This document shows, in pieces, positions 16,477 through 25,275 of a stretch of DNA of 41,739 bases; within the stretch, counting starts at the first letter, position 1, and every line of letters starts with the position of its first letter. The DNA is from Pedobacter kyonggii. Lineage in GTDB: Bacteria > Bacteroidota > Bacteroidia > Sphingobacteriales > Sphingobacteriaceae. A model generated the notes under the pieces. That model was not told where the DNA came from, did no database searches, and saw only the letters and a program-made list of their open reading frames with translations. Location: NCBI RefSeq assembly GCF_004310665.1, contig NZ_SIXF01000039.1, positions 1-41,739 of the forward strand, in the 5' to 3' direction. Position numbers and translations under genes: made by a program.

Positions 16477-17424
16477 ATGGAAAAAAGAATTTTAGGAAAA
16501 ACCGATTTAAATATTGCACCGATTGTATTTGGAGGAAACGTATTCGGCTGGACAATCGATGAGCAAAAATCGTTTGAAATATTAAACCAGTTTGTAGAAA
16601 ATGGCTTCAACTTTATCGATACTGCCGATGTATATTCGCGTTGGGCACCCGGGAATAAAGGTGGAGAATCAGAAACAACCATAGGCAATTGGCTTAAACA
16701 ACACAACAAACGCCACGACGTAATTATTGCAACAAAGGTAGGTTCTGATATGGGCCAGGGTAAATCTTTAAAGAAAGATTACATCATAAATGAAGTAGAA
16801 CATTCATTATCACGCCTTCAAACAGATTATATCGACCTCTATTTCTCTCATTACGATGATGAAAATACTCCGGTTGAAGAAACTTTAAGTGCTTACGAAA
16901 CTTTAATTAAAGCAGGCAAAGTACGTTGGATCGGCGCATCAAACTTTTCTGCTGAGCGGTTAAAAGAATCTTTGATTTATGCTACTGAACACGGCCTGCC
17001 TCGTTACGAAGTTTACCAACCAGGATACAACCTCTATGATAGAGAAAACTTTGAGCAGGAGCACGAAAAAATCTGTCTGGATTATGGCTTGGGAGTAGTA
17101 ACCTATTATTCGTTAGCTAGCGGATTTTTAACAGGAAAATACCGCAGCCAAGATGATTTGAATAAAAGCCAACGTGGTGGTGGCGTTAAAAAATTCCTGA
17201 ATGAACGTGGCTTTAAAATTTTAGCGGCATTGGATGAGGTTGCTGAAAAACACCATGTTGAGCCAGCTTCGGTAGCCCTGGCTTGGTTAATTTATCATCC
17301 ATCAATTACAGCGCCGATTGCAAGCGTTACCGATTTAAGCCAGTTAAAATCTTTTACGGATGCAGTGAATTTAAAATTATCGCCAGAAGATATTTCACTT
17401 TTAGATAAAGCAAGTATCTATTAA
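16477..17424 (+). CDS. Aldo/keto reductase
   Basis: 315 residues, one complete NADPH-dependent (alpha/beta)8 barrel. The catalytic tetrad is in place: D48 and Y53 in FIDTADVYS, K87 in IATKVGS, H125 in YFSHYDD. The GGESETTIGNWLK phrase and the C-terminal cofactor segment (APIASVTDLSQL) resemble the YajO/YhdN-like voltage-channel-beta-related subgroup that reduces assorted aldehydes and ketones. Substrate unknown. It is monocistronic, closed by a perfect 12-bp terminator hairpin at 17444. Confidence 0.92.
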   Translation: MEKRILGKTDLNIAPIVFGGNVFGWTIDEQKSFEILNQFVENGFNFIDTADVYSRWAPGNKGGESETTIGNWLKQHNKRHDVIIATKVGSDMGQGKSLKKDYIINEVEHSLSRLQTDYIDLYFSHYDDENTPVEETLSAYETLIKAGKVRWIGASNFSAERLKESLIYATEHGLPRYEVYQPGYNLYDRENFEQEHEKICLDYGLGVVTYYSLASGFLTGKYRSQDDLNKSQRGGGVKKFLNERGFKILAALDEVAEKHHVEPASVALAWLIYHPSITAPIASVTDLSQLKSFTDAVNLKLSPEDISLLDKASIY

Positions 17425-17443
17425 AAAATAATCTCTTATATTT

Positions 17444-17482
17444 AAATGCCCGATTGGTGAGACAATAATCGGGCATTTTGTA
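17444..17482 (+). terminator. Terminator after the aldo/keto reductase
   Basis: AAATGCCCGATT (17444-17455) pairs perfectly with AATCGGGCATTT (17467-17478), followed by TGTATT. It separates the reductase from the permease run that starts at 17504. Confidence 0.85.
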
Positions 17483-17503
17483 TTAAACAGGATTTAAAAT
17501 TAT

Positions 17504-18613
17504 ATGAAAGACAAATTATCGTTCCTCCCCAAGCTTGCCTTGGTACTTTTCTGTTTAATAAGCTTAACCTATATCGCCATTTTAGGGCAATCGCTGTTAG
17601 CACCGCTACTTTTCTCTTTTTTAATGGCAATTTTATTGTTGCCCGTGGGCAATTTTTTAGAGCAGAGATTTAAGTTTAAACGAAGCTTATCTACTCTTGT
17701 TTCAGTAGTGCTAATGATCGCTGTAATTGGCGGAATTATATATTTTTTTGGCAATCAGTTGAGCGATTTATGGGCCGATTGGCCATTGTTAAAAGAGAAA
17801 GCCAACGTTTCGTACCATGAACTGCAGAAATGGATTTCGCACACCTTTGGTGTAAATTCTCAGAAACAACTCGATTATTTAAATGATAGTACCGAAAAAG
17901 CTTTGGCTACCAGCGCTGCAATTGTAGCTACAACCCTGGCCACACTATCTTCTACCCTATTATTTTTGGGTTTCACACTTTTGTTCACCTTCTTCATTTT
18001 AAATTACCGCCGTGTTTTATTCACTTTTTTAACTTCTGTTTTTAAAGAAGAACATAAAGAAAAAGTTTCAGAAATTGTTAGTCAGATTCAATATATCATT
18101 AAAAAATACATCATCGGTTTATTTCTGCAGATGCTTATTGTTACGGTATTAATGATTACCGTACTGAGTTTATTAGGGGTTAAATATGCAGTGCTGTTAG
18201 GCTTGGTAGCAGGCATTTTCAATGTTGTACCTTATTTAGGGATTTTTTTTGCTTTACTGGTAAGCTGTTTAATCACCTTTGCAACAGCTGGTGCAGGTAA
18301 AGTGCTTTTGGTTTTAATTGCCTTTGTCGGCGTACATGCAATAGATGGAAATGTTTTAATGCCTTTAGTAGTGGGTTCGAAAGTAAAAATAAATGCACTT
18401 TTCGCCTTTATTGGCATTGTAGTTGGCGAAATGATCTGGGGGATATCGGGCATGTTTTTATGTATACCTTATCTGGCCATATTAAAAATAATCTTCGATA
18501 GAGTGGATAATTTAAAACCTTGGGGTATTTTAATGGGCGAAGAGCATAAGCCCGACAAAAAGAAGCGTGTTTATCAGATTACGAAAAAAATTAAATTAGA
18601 AGAAAAGGATTAG
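17504..18613 (+). CDS. AI-2E-family (PerM/UPF0118) permease
   Basis: 369 residues with about eight membrane helices: two close N-terminal pairs (from residue 10 to 80), a soluble middle section (about 90-140) and a C-terminal group. The family's late signature is visible as LGLVAGIFNVVPYLGIFF, then HAIDGNVLMPLVVGSKVKINAL. Proteins of this family have been linked to autoinducer-2 export, Na+/H+ exchange and general efflux; no substrate can be chosen here. One base separates its stop from the next gene, and the tail (DKKKRVYQITKKIKLEEKD) is strongly basic. Confidence 0.9.
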   Translation: MKDKLSFLPKLALVLFCLISLTYIAILGQSLLAPLLFSFLMAILLLPVGNFLEQRFKFKRSLSTLVSVVLMIAVIGGIIYFFGNQLSDLWADWPLLKEKANVSYHELQKWISHTFGVNSQKQLDYLNDSTEKALATSAAIVATTLATLSSTLLFLGFTLLFTFFILNYRRVLFTFLTSVFKEEHKEKVSEIVSQIQYIIKKYIIGLFLQMLIVTVLMITVLSLLGVKYAVLLGLVAGIFNVVPYLGIFFALLVSCLITFATAGAGKVLLVLIAFVGVHAIDGNVLMPLVVGSKVKINALFAFIGIVVGEMIWGISGMFLCIPYLAILKIIFDRVDNLKPWGILMGEEHKPDKKKRVYQITKKIKLEEKD

Positions 18614-18614
18614 T

Positions 18615-18911
18615 ATGGCCGAAAATAGATCGCCTCATATTTTAAGCACTTCTGCCAATCTGTTGGGCATCTGCTTTATTGTGCTTACTTCTTTAAAAAA
18701 ACTCGCACTTACCGATGGTTCCATAATTGATGAATTTGCCGTAGCTGCCGTAATGTTTTTTATGACCAGCTGCATCTTATCTTTTATCTCTATGAGAAGA
18801 CAAAAAACTGCAAGCCAGCGGCTAGAAAAAGTTGCCGACTTCGTATTTTTATCTGGCCTATTGGTATTGTTTATTGCTACAATTTTAATTGCCTTTAATT
18901 TAATAAAATAG
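18615..18911 (+). CDS. Small membrane protein, no family recognised
   Basis: 98 residues with three likely membrane helices: about 10-27 (LLGICFIVLTSL), 42-60 (AAVMFFMTSCILSFIS) and 77-97 (FVFLSGLLVLFIATILIAF). A short basic loop, RRQKTASQR, lies between helices two and three. Its ATG comes one base after the permease stop, so translation is probably coupled and the product may partner with the permease. No catalytic motif is visible. Confidence 0.8.
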   Translation: MAENRSPHILSTSANLLGICFIVLTSLKKLALTDGSIIDEFAVAAVMFFMTSCILSFISMRRQKTASQRLEKVADFVFLSGLLVLFIATILIAFNLIK

Positions 18912-18927
18912 ATTAAAAATCCACTTC

Positions 18928-19377
18928 ATGAAACCCTTATTCGTATTAATCATTGTTTATGTTGCGCTATTGGCTTTTGGTGGCCATACTACCTTTGATA
19001 AAGGAAATATTTTTGCAGGCAATATTGCTATGGCTGTGATGTTACTTTTTACTGCTATCGGGCATTTCAAGTTTAAAACAAGTATGGCTGCCATGATCCC
19101 CCTATTTATTCCTAAAAAGGTAGAAATTGTGCTTTTAACAGGTATTCTGGAAATTTTATTTGCTATTGGCCTGGCGATTGAAAGCACCAGATCTTTTACA
19201 GGGATAGCCCTAATTATTTTTTACATTGCTATCTTACCTGCCAATATTTACACTGCCAAACACCGCATCAATTACGAAGATCTGCATAAACCAGGGCCTG
19301 GACCAAAATATTTATGGTTCAGAATACCCTTTCAGCTTTTCTTAATCGCTTGGGTTTGGTACTTTAGCGTTCGATAA
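18928..19377 (+). CDS. DoxX-like membrane protein
   Basis: 149 residues with four membrane segments. Typical of the family are FTAIGHFKF after the second helix start, IPLFIPKKVEIVLLTGILEILFAIGL, and LPANIYTAKHRINYEDL. The last helix follows a proline- and glycine-rich bend (KPGPGPKYLWFRIPFQL). It is third in the run permease, small membrane protein, DoxX-like, MazG, with gaps of 16 and 20 bases. Role unknown. Confidence 0.75.
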   Translation: MKPLFVLIIVYVALLAFGGHTTFDKGNIFAGNIAMAVMLLFTAIGHFKFKTSMAAMIPLFIPKKVEIVLLTGILEILFAIGLAIESTRSFTGIALIIFYIAILPANIYTAKHRINYEDLHKPGPGPKYLWFRIPFQLFLIAWVWYFSVR

Positions 19378-19397
19378 ATATAGCTCAACCATAAAAC

Positions 19398-20204
19398 ATG
19401 CCTAACAATCCAATTCCTGCAAGTGCCAATAATCCAGCTGATGCTTTTACACGTTTACTCACTGTTTTAGATACGCTACGTACGCAATGTCCCTGGGATA
19501 AAAAACAGACCATGGAAACATTGCGCCATTTAACTATAGAGGAAATTTACGAATTGAGCGACGCCATTTTAGAGGGCGATTTAGACGAAATTAAAAAGGA
19601 ACTTGGCGATGTGATGATGCATCTGGTTTTTTATTCGAGAATTGCTTCCGAAACCAATGATTTTAACATTACAGATGTTTTAAACGGAGTTTGCGATAAA
19701 CTGGTAAACCGACATCCACATATTTATGGCGATGTTGAAGTGCAGAACGAAGAAGACGTTAAACGCAATTGGGAGCAGATTAAACTAAAAGAAGGCAATA
19801 AATCAGTATTGGCTGGTGTTCCATCTTCACTACCAGCTTTGGTTAAGGCTGCCCGCATTCAGGAAAAGGCCCGCGGCGTAGGCTTCGATTGGGAAGATAA
19901 AAATCAGGTTTGGGAAAAAGTAGAAGAAGAACTACAGGAGTTTAAAACTGAATTTAACGTTGCCGATAATACGGCCATCGATATCGAAAAGGCAGAATCA
20001 GAATTTGGCGATGTACTTTTCTCTTTGATCAATTATGCACGTTTCATTAATATCAATCCTGAAAATGCATTGGAAAAAACCAATAAAAAATTCATCAAAC
20101 GTTTTCAGTACCTCGAAACCAAAGCAAAAGAAAACGGAAAAGCCCTGGCTGATATGACCCTTGCAGAGATGGATGTATATTGGAATGAAGCAAAGAAAAT
20201 ATAG
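19398..20204 (+). CDS. mazG: Nucleoside triphosphate pyrophosphohydrolase MazG
   Basis: 268 residues with two MazG four-helix domains. The first shows CPWDKKQTMETLRHLTIEE (31-49), the EExxE metal helix at 48-52 and its partner ELGDVMMH (E68, D71). The second repeats this in weaker form (ESEFGDVLFSLINYARF). The enzyme hydrolyses non-canonical or excess NTPs to NMP and pyrophosphate in the cytoplasm. It ends the membrane-protein run; the linkage appears to be positional only. A symmetric terminator follows. Confidence 0.95.
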   Translation: MPNNPIPASANNPADAFTRLLTVLDTLRTQCPWDKKQTMETLRHLTIEEIYELSDAILEGDLDEIKKELGDVMMHLVFYSRIASETNDFNITDVLNGVCDKLVNRHPHIYGDVEVQNEEDVKRNWEQIKLKEGNKSVLAGVPSSLPALVKAARIQEKARGVGFDWEDKNQVWEKVEEELQEFKTEFNVADNTAIDIEKAESEFGDVLFSLINYARFININPENALEKTNKKFIKRFQYLETKAKENGKALADMTLAEMDVYWNEAKKI

Positions 20205-20217
20205 CCAAAAGGAGTAA

Positions 20218-20246
20218 AATCGCAAATTTAATATAAATTTGCGATT
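20218..20246. terminator. Bidirectional terminator between mazG and the YchJ-like gene
   Basis: AATCGCAAATTT and AAATTTGCGATT form a perfect 12-bp stem on a 5-base loop, lying exactly between two converging genes; its last base is the first base of the YchJ-like stop codon read on the plus strand. Confidence 0.8.
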
Positions 20247-20635
20247 CAACCTTGTTCATAAAATTCCCCGTCCACATAATACCACTTGCCGTCTTCTAAC
20301 CTGAAATTAGATTTTTCATGCAACACTTCTGTTTGGAACTTTTTATTCAGATAATAGGCCTTAAACTCGACGACATCAAAATCAGAAAAAACAATTTCGA
20401 GTTTTAGCCATTTGGTATTTTTCGCATTGCTTATATAAGCACTTTTCGAGTGCCCTTTTCTTTTACTGCTATGCGTGGTATCGTAAAGATAAGCAGCATC
20501 AGCTACTACAAAAGCCGAATATCTGGAACGCATTAAGGCCTCTGCAGTTGGTGCCGCCTTCACTTTTAAATGATAAGGCTGGCAACAATGGCTAAACGCA
20601 GCTCTACTTCCACAAGGACAGTTAATTAAATCCAT
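20246..20635 (-). CDS. YchJ-family protein (UPF0225) with SEC-C-type metal site
   Basis: 129 residues. The N-terminal CPCGS (6-10) followed by FSHCCQPYH forms the zinc-knuckle-like cysteine group of SEC-C/YchJ proteins. TAEALMRSRYSAFVVADAAYLYDTTH is the family's central signature, and the rest is the NTF2-like part with YYVDGEF. The biochemical role of the family is not established. A -7 box lies just upstream at 20660-20653. Confidence 0.9.
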   Translation of the reverse strand: MDLINCPCGSRAAFSHCCQPYHLKVKAAPTAEALMRSRYSAFVVADAAYLYDTTHSSKRKGHSKSAYISNAKNTKWLKLEIVFSDFDVVEFKAYYLNKKFQTEVLHEKSNFRLEDGKWYYVDGEFYEQG

Positions 20636-20652
20636 GATTAAAATTTACCACA

Positions 20653-20660
20653 CAAAAGTA
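20653..20660 (-). promoter_or_regulatory. Bacteroidota -7 element for the YchJ-like gene
   Basis: TACTTTTG on the minus strand fits TAnnTTTG exactly, 17 bases before the ATG, which leaves a very short leader. Confidence 0.45.
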
Positions 20661-20709
20661 TGATTTAATATTCCTGCTGCTAAAATTTCCGTAAAATTGC
20701 AGCTGAAAA

Positions 20710-21510
20710 ATGAGGTATTTCTTTCACATTGCCTATCAAGGCCAGTACTTTAGTGGGTGGCAAAAACAGCCTGGGGTAAAAAGCGTTCAGGAAGTTATTG
20801 AACAAACCCTATCGAAGATTTTAAAATTGCCGATTGCCATTAACGGCTGTGGGCGAACAGATGCGCATGTACATGCCAGTCAGTTTTTTTTTCACGCCGA
20901 TATTGAAAAAGAGATTGATTTCGATCTGCTTTACATCCTGAATAAAGCCTTACCTTATAATATCGCAGTATTCGACATTATTAAAATGGAGGGGAAACCG
21001 CATGCCCGGTTTGATGCTGTACAACGGAAATATGATTATTTTATCCATACCTATAAAGAGCCTTTTTTAAGCACCCAAAGTTCCTTTTATCAATTAAATA
21101 ATCTAGATTTTGATAAAATGAAAGCCGTTGTAAAATTATTACCCCAATACAAAGATTATAGGGCTTTTTGTACGCATCCTGATAAATACGAGCATACCAT
21201 CTGCAATGTAATGGAAGCCGATTTATTTGTAAATCCAAAGGGCGACAGGCTGAGGTTTCATATTGCCAGCAACCGCTTTTTGGGCAAAATGATCCGCATT
21301 ATTATGGGTAAAATCCTCATGGTTGGCAAAGGGGAGCTTAGTCTTGATGAATTTGAAAGCGGACTGATTACCCTGCAATCTTCAAAACTATCATTGCCCG
21401 CCCACCCAACAGGCTTATACCTTTCGAAAGTCACCTATCCGTATTTAAACCTCGAACCACGGACAGAATTTATCCATAGTACCCAAGGTATAGACTGGAT
21501 TTCAATTTAA
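20710..21510 (+). CDS. truA: tRNA pseudouridine synthase A
   Basis: 266 residues, the expected length, opening with RYFFHIAYQGQYFSGWQKQ. The catalytic Asp is D51 in GCGRTDAHVHA. Most TruA proteins read GRTDxGVHA there, so the residue two after the Asp is His instead of Gly. Later blocks GKMIRIIMGKILMVGKGEL and LPAHPTGLYLSKVTYP are normal. TruA modifies U38-U40 of the tRNA anticodon arm. The His substitution may mark a second TruA-like lineage in Bacteroidota; whether another copy exists is outside this window. Confidence 0.9.
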   Translation: MRYFFHIAYQGQYFSGWQKQPGVKSVQEVIEQTLSKILKLPIAINGCGRTDAHVHASQFFFHADIEKEIDFDLLYILNKALPYNIAVFDIIKMEGKPHARFDAVQRKYDYFIHTYKEPFLSTQSSFYQLNNLDFDKMKAVVKLLPQYKDYRAFCTHPDKYEHTICNVMEADLFVNPKGDRLRFHIASNRFLGKMIRIIMGKILMVGKGELSLDEFESGLITLQSSKLSLPAHPTGLYLSKVTYPYLNLEPRTEFIHSTQGIDWISI

Positions 21511-21546
21511 GTGTAGCGTTTTCATTTTGAACTCCGTTTAAGGGGT

Positions 21547-21993
21547 ATGAAAGTTCAAATCTGTATTTTCCTCTTTGCCCTGATCCTATCTTTAGGCTGT
21601 AAAAAATCTACAAACGTAGATGTTTTATTGGATGGCTACTATACAGGTGTGTTGGTAATTACCAATAGTGTTAGGTCTGTGCCGGTAACCCGACCAATTT
21701 CAATCTCGTTACAGGATGGAAAATTCAACATTACTCCTAGTGCTGATGCTAACCTAAAACCATCAGGAGGTAAGGGAATCTATAACTTTAAGAACGGGAT
21801 CGGATATTTTACCGATGAGGGCGTTTGGACAGCAGATTTTGATTGGAATATGATTTTAAACGGTGAATACGATATTAGAAGCAGCGGAGTAGATTTAACC
21901 CTTAGAAAACGGTTTATTGCAAAAACAGATTTTTCTCCGGCTACATCGTATGCTACCGTAGATTATGAATATATTTTAAAAAGAAGTAGTTAA
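21547..21993 (+). CDS. Small lipoprotein, unrecognised
   Basis: 148 residues. The leader ends in a lipobox (ALILSLGC, lipidated C18) followed by KKS. The mature part is beta-rich with alternating polar and hydrophobic residues (GYYTGVLVITN, ISISLQDGKFNIT, GKGIYNFKNGIGYF) and ends in YVDYEYILKR-like strands. It resembles small lipocalin-like or META-like lipoproteins of Bacteroidota only in general character. The next lipoprotein gene starts 11 bases after its stop, so the two form a pair. Confidence 0.75.
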   Translation: MKVQICIFLFALILSLGCKKSTNVDVLLDGYYTGVLVITNSVRSVPVTRPISISLQDGKFNITPSADANLKPSGGKGIYNFKNGIGYFTDEGVWTADFDWNMILNGEYDIRSSGVDLTLRKRFIAKTDFSPATSYATVDYEYILKRSS

Positions 21994-22004
21994 TCCTCAT
22001 CTAA

Positions 22005-22406
22005 ATGAAAAATTTAATATTCTTCTTTATTGTCTTATCTATTTTTGTTTTTGGATGTGAGAAAAAATCTGAAACAAAAACAACGGATTACGATTTTGAA
22101 ATCAATACTTCAAAATCAATCGGTGCATCTACATTAGTATTAAAATCGATTACCGATAGCCGTTGCCCAATAAATGCTGATTGCATTGGCGCTGGTGGTG
22201 CAAAAGCTTTTTTCAAATTAACATCTAATAACATTGATCAGGAAATTATCTTATGCAAAGGAGATTGTGGCACCTTAGAGGGTGTAGCAAACCTTAAAAT
22301 TAACGGCATAGATTATTCACTCAAATTAATTGACATTACACCATATCCTCAGCTTCAGAAAAGTGATAACACACAAACTGTAAAAGTTGAGTTGACAAGA
22401 GCTTAA
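22005..22406 (+). CDS. Small lipoprotein with a conserved-looking cysteine block
   Basis: 133 residues. Lipobox IFVFGC (C18), then a linker and a beta domain. Four cysteines stand out: two in SRCPINADCIGAGGA and two in ILCKGDCGTLEG, well placed for disulfides. The phrase resembles a recurring Bacteroidota lipoprotein motif (SRCP..A.C.WAG.A) of unknown function; here the expected Trp is Gly. Co-transcribed with the gene before it, and followed by a terminator. Confidence 0.78.
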   Translation: MKNLIFFFIVLSIFVFGCEKKSETKTTDYDFEINTSKSIGASTLVLKSITDSRCPINADCIGAGGAKAFFKLTSNNIDQEIILCKGDCGTLEGVANLKINGIDYSLKLIDITPYPQLQKSDNTQTVKVELTRA

Positions 22407-22417
22407 GTTTAGGTTTG

Positions 22418-22460
22418 CTTGGGCATCGGAAAATGATCTGTCCGGTGACCCAAGTTTTTT
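22418..22460 (+). terminator. Terminator after the lipoprotein pair
   Basis: CTTGGG pairs with CCCAAG (imperfect inner arms CATCGG/CCGGTGA) and six T residues follow at 22455-22460. The converging permease gene ends three bases later. Confidence 0.78.
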
Positions 22461-22462
22461 CC

Positions 22463-23692
22463 TTATTTAAATCGGATTGCTTTAAGCGGAGAAACCTTAC
22501 TGATCAATAACGAAGGGATAATCAAAACCGCTAAACACACCACTACCGTAACGATATTAAGCAACAGCACATCGATAAAATGAAATTCTATTGGTGCATA
22601 AGCTAAAAAGTAAGAGGCCTGGTTAAGTTTGAAAATGTGAGTGGCCTGCTGTAAAAAACCAAGTCCTAAACCCAGAATATTCCCCAGCAATAAGCCAATA
22701 CCAATTAAATAAGCCGCATTGTAAAGGAAAATTTTCATAATACTCCAGTTACTGGCCCCAAAAGATTTTAGCATCCCGATCATATTTGTTTTCTCCAAAA
22801 TCATAATCAACAATGCCGTAACCATGTTAATTACACCTACAATGAGCATCAGGATTAAAAGCACATTGGTGTTTACATCAAGAAGACCTAACCAGGTAAA
22901 TATATTAGGAAAATTTTCTTCAATAGAATACGAGCGCAAATTGCGTGGAAGCTTTTCATAAATATTATTGGCAATAGGCTTAAGCCTGTTAAAATCATTA
23001 ATCCTAATCTCTATACCACCAATTTCGTTGGCCTCCCAGTTATTCAGGCGTTTAATTATATTCAGATTGCCCAGTACAAAACCCTTATCAATATCTTCTA
23101 CACCAATATCGTAAATGCCTACAATTTTAAATTTACGAGGCCGCAACTGGTTTTGAACAAAATACATGATAAAATCATCACCTGTTTTGAGTCTTAAACG
23201 ATTTGCCGTATAATTCGAGATAAGTAATTCTTGCATGGCAGCCGTACTGTCGGAAAAATCGATAATGGTTCCGCTGATAATATGCTGCTTAATATAATCC
23301 CACTTGTAGCTCTTGTCTATCCCTTTAAAATTAATGCCTTCAATTTCATTATTGGCCGAAAGGATGGCAGGTTTTGTAGCAAAAGGATAATAATATTCAA
23401 TATCGGGATTGTTTTTGAGCATTTTCTTTGTTTCTCCATCAAGTACGAAGGGAGAATGCTCAAAAGAATTATTCAGATCGTAACGGGTAACCTGCACATC
23501 GCCCAAATAGCCCCTTACTTTATCCTGAATTTCAGTTTTAAAGCCTTTTATAATGGCTATAGAGAGAATCATAACAGCCAAACTCAACATCACGCCTGCT
23601 ATTGCAATACGCACGATAAGTTTTGAAAAAGTACGCTCAGATTTAATGGCTATCCGCCCTGCGATGAAATATTCGAAATTCAATTTAATCAA
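22463..23692 (-). CDS. LolC/LolE-type ABC transporter permease (FtsX-like)
   Basis: 409 residues with the MacB/LolE layout: one N-terminal helix (about 28-50, AGVMLSLAVMILSIAII), a large periplasmic domain (51-270) and three C-terminal helices (VLLILMLIVGVINMVTALLI, IGIGLLLGNILGLGLGFL, VLLLNIVTVVVCLAVLII). The end (VSPLKAIRFK) is the usual FtsX finish. Such permeases pair with a LolD-like ATPase to move lipoproteins from the inner membrane, or work in export of other cell-envelope molecules. No ATPase gene is adjacent. A single-gene transcript facing away from the NamZ-like gene. Confidence 0.85.
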   Translation of the reverse strand: MIKLNFEYFIAGRIAIKSERTFSKLIVRIAIAGVMLSLAVMILSIAIIKGFKTEIQDKVRGYLGDVQVTRYDLNNSFEHSPFVLDGETKKMLKNNPDIEYYYPFATKPAILSANNEIEGINFKGIDKSYKWDYIKQHIISGTIIDFSDSTAAMQELLISNYTANRLRLKTGDDFIMYFVQNQLRPRKFKIVGIYDIGVEDIDKGFVLGNLNIIKRLNNWEANEIGGIEIRINDFNRLKPIANNIYEKLPRNLRSYSIEENFPNIFTWLGLLDVNTNVLLILMLIVGVINMVTALLIMILEKTNMIGMLKSFGASNWSIMKIFLYNAAYLIGIGLLLGNILGLGLGFLQQATHIFKLNQASYFLAYAPIEFHFIDVLLLNIVTVVVCLAVLIIPSLLISKVSPLKAIRFK

Positions 23693-23862
23693 TTTGTATT
23701 AACAAAAATGCTCAATTCCTTTTTAAAAATGGCATTTTCGGAAATAAATAACCAACTTTAAACATCAATCATTAAGTTGTAACAAGAAAATACCAATAGC
23801 ATAATTAAAATATATTGTAAATTGTTTTGTTATAATACCGGAAGATTAGAATAATACTCAAA

Positions 23863-25131
23863 ATGAAAAATTACATCAGCTTTGTTTTAACCAGTTTAAT
23901 TGCATTATCGGCCTGCGGACAACCCAAACCACTCGAACAGGAAGTTCTTGGAAAGAAAAGCCCTGAAAACAGAAAACTGATGATCAGGAATGTTAAACTG
24001 CCATCTACAATTAAAACCGGTGCAGAGCAGACCGAAAAATACCTCCCGCTTTTAAAAGGAAAACGTGTTGGTATGGTGGTTAACCCTACATCAATTATCG
24101 GCACACAGACTTCGGTTGATAGCCTGCTGAAACGAGGTGTTAAAATCCAGAAGATATTTGGTCCTGAGCACGGCTTTAGAGGCAATGCCAGCGCTGGCGT
24201 TACCGTTAACGATGATGTTGATACCAAAACAGGCATAAAAGCCATCTCGCTTTATGGCAAACACAGTACACCGACGGCTGAAGATTTAGCAGATATAGAC
24301 ATTATGGTGTTTGACATCCAAGATGTTGGTGTTCGTTTTTACACTTATATCAATACATTACAGCACGTTATGGAAGCCTGCTCCGCAAACAACAAAACGC
24401 TGTTGATTTTAGATCGCCCCAATCCAAATGGTTATTTAATTGATGGACCGATTTTGGATCCAAAATTTAAATCGGGCATTGGTGTACAGCCGATTCCTAT
24501 TGCTCACGGTCTTACGGTTGGCGAATATGCGCAAATGCTAAACGGTGAAGGCTGGTTAAAGAACAAAGTGAAATGTAAGATTACCATTATCAAAAACGCC
24601 AATTACAATCATGATATGGAGTATACTTTACCAATTAAACCCTCTCCTAACCTGAATACGCAGCAATCTATTTTACTTTATCCATCTACCTGTTTATTTG
24701 AGGGCACCTATTTAAACCATGGCCGCGGAACGATGTTTCCATTTACTGTTGTTGGAGCACCGTACCTTAAGGGAAAATTTGATTTCAGCTTTACACCAAA
24801 AAGTATAAAAGGAATGTCTGAAACACCATTGTTTCAGGATCAGGTTTGTTATGGCTTAGATTTAAGAACTTACGATACCTCAAAACTGGTAAAATCGAAA
24901 CAGGTAAACATCAGCTGGTTAATTGAACTTTATAACGCATCGCCAAGAAAAGAAGATTTCTTTAATACCAAGTTAAGCAAAGAAATGGGTACTATCGAGA
25001 GATTAGTTGGTGTGGCAGATTTCAGACAACAGGTAATCGACGGAAAAAGTGAAGCAGAGATTAGAGCGAGCTGGGAACCGGGCCTGAGTGCGTACAAAAC
25101 CATGCGTAAGAAATATTTGCTTTATAATTAA
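23863..25131 (+). CDS. DUF1343 / NamZ-type exo-beta-N-acetylmuramidase, lipoprotein
   Basis: 422 residues. Lipobox IALSAC (C18) anchors it to a membrane. The body is DUF1343: GKRVGMVVNPTSIIG (66-80), then IFGPEHGFRGNASAG (98 onward), VFDIQDVGVRFYTYI, ILDRPNPNGYLIDGP and HGRGTMFPFTVVGAP. The Bacillus subtilis member NamZ removes terminal MurNAc from peptidoglycan fragments (family GH171). A role in muropeptide turnover is therefore the best guess. No MurQ or MurNAc transporter gene is nearby, so recycling partners must be elsewhere. Confidence 0.88.
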   Translation: MKNYISFVLTSLIALSACGQPKPLEQEVLGKKSPENRKLMIRNVKLPSTIKTGAEQTEKYLPLLKGKRVGMVVNPTSIIGTQTSVDSLLKRGVKIQKIFGPEHGFRGNASAGVTVNDDVDTKTGIKAISLYGKHSTPTAEDLADIDIMVFDIQDVGVRFYTYINTLQHVMEACSANNKTLLILDRPNPNGYLIDGPILDPKFKSGIGVQPIPIAHGLTVGEYAQMLNGEGWLKNKVKCKITIIKNANYNHDMEYTLPIKPSPNLNTQQSILLYPSTCLFEGTYLNHGRGTMFPFTVVGAPYLKGKFDFSFTPKSIKGMSETPLFQDQVCYGLDLRTYDTSKLVKSKQVNISWLIELYNASPRKEDFFNTKLSKEMGTIERLVGVADFRQQVIDGKSEAEIRASWEPGLSAYKTMRKKYLLYN

Positions 25132-25275
25132 GGATTGAATGACTGAGTGAGAGAAGGATCAAATTGCCCTTGCAATTATTTTCAAACTTAACAGATAGTG
25201 GTTTGTTATTATTTGTAATTGATAAGCGTTGTGCTGTTCAATCATTCAAAAATCAATCATTCAATCATTTTAGCT

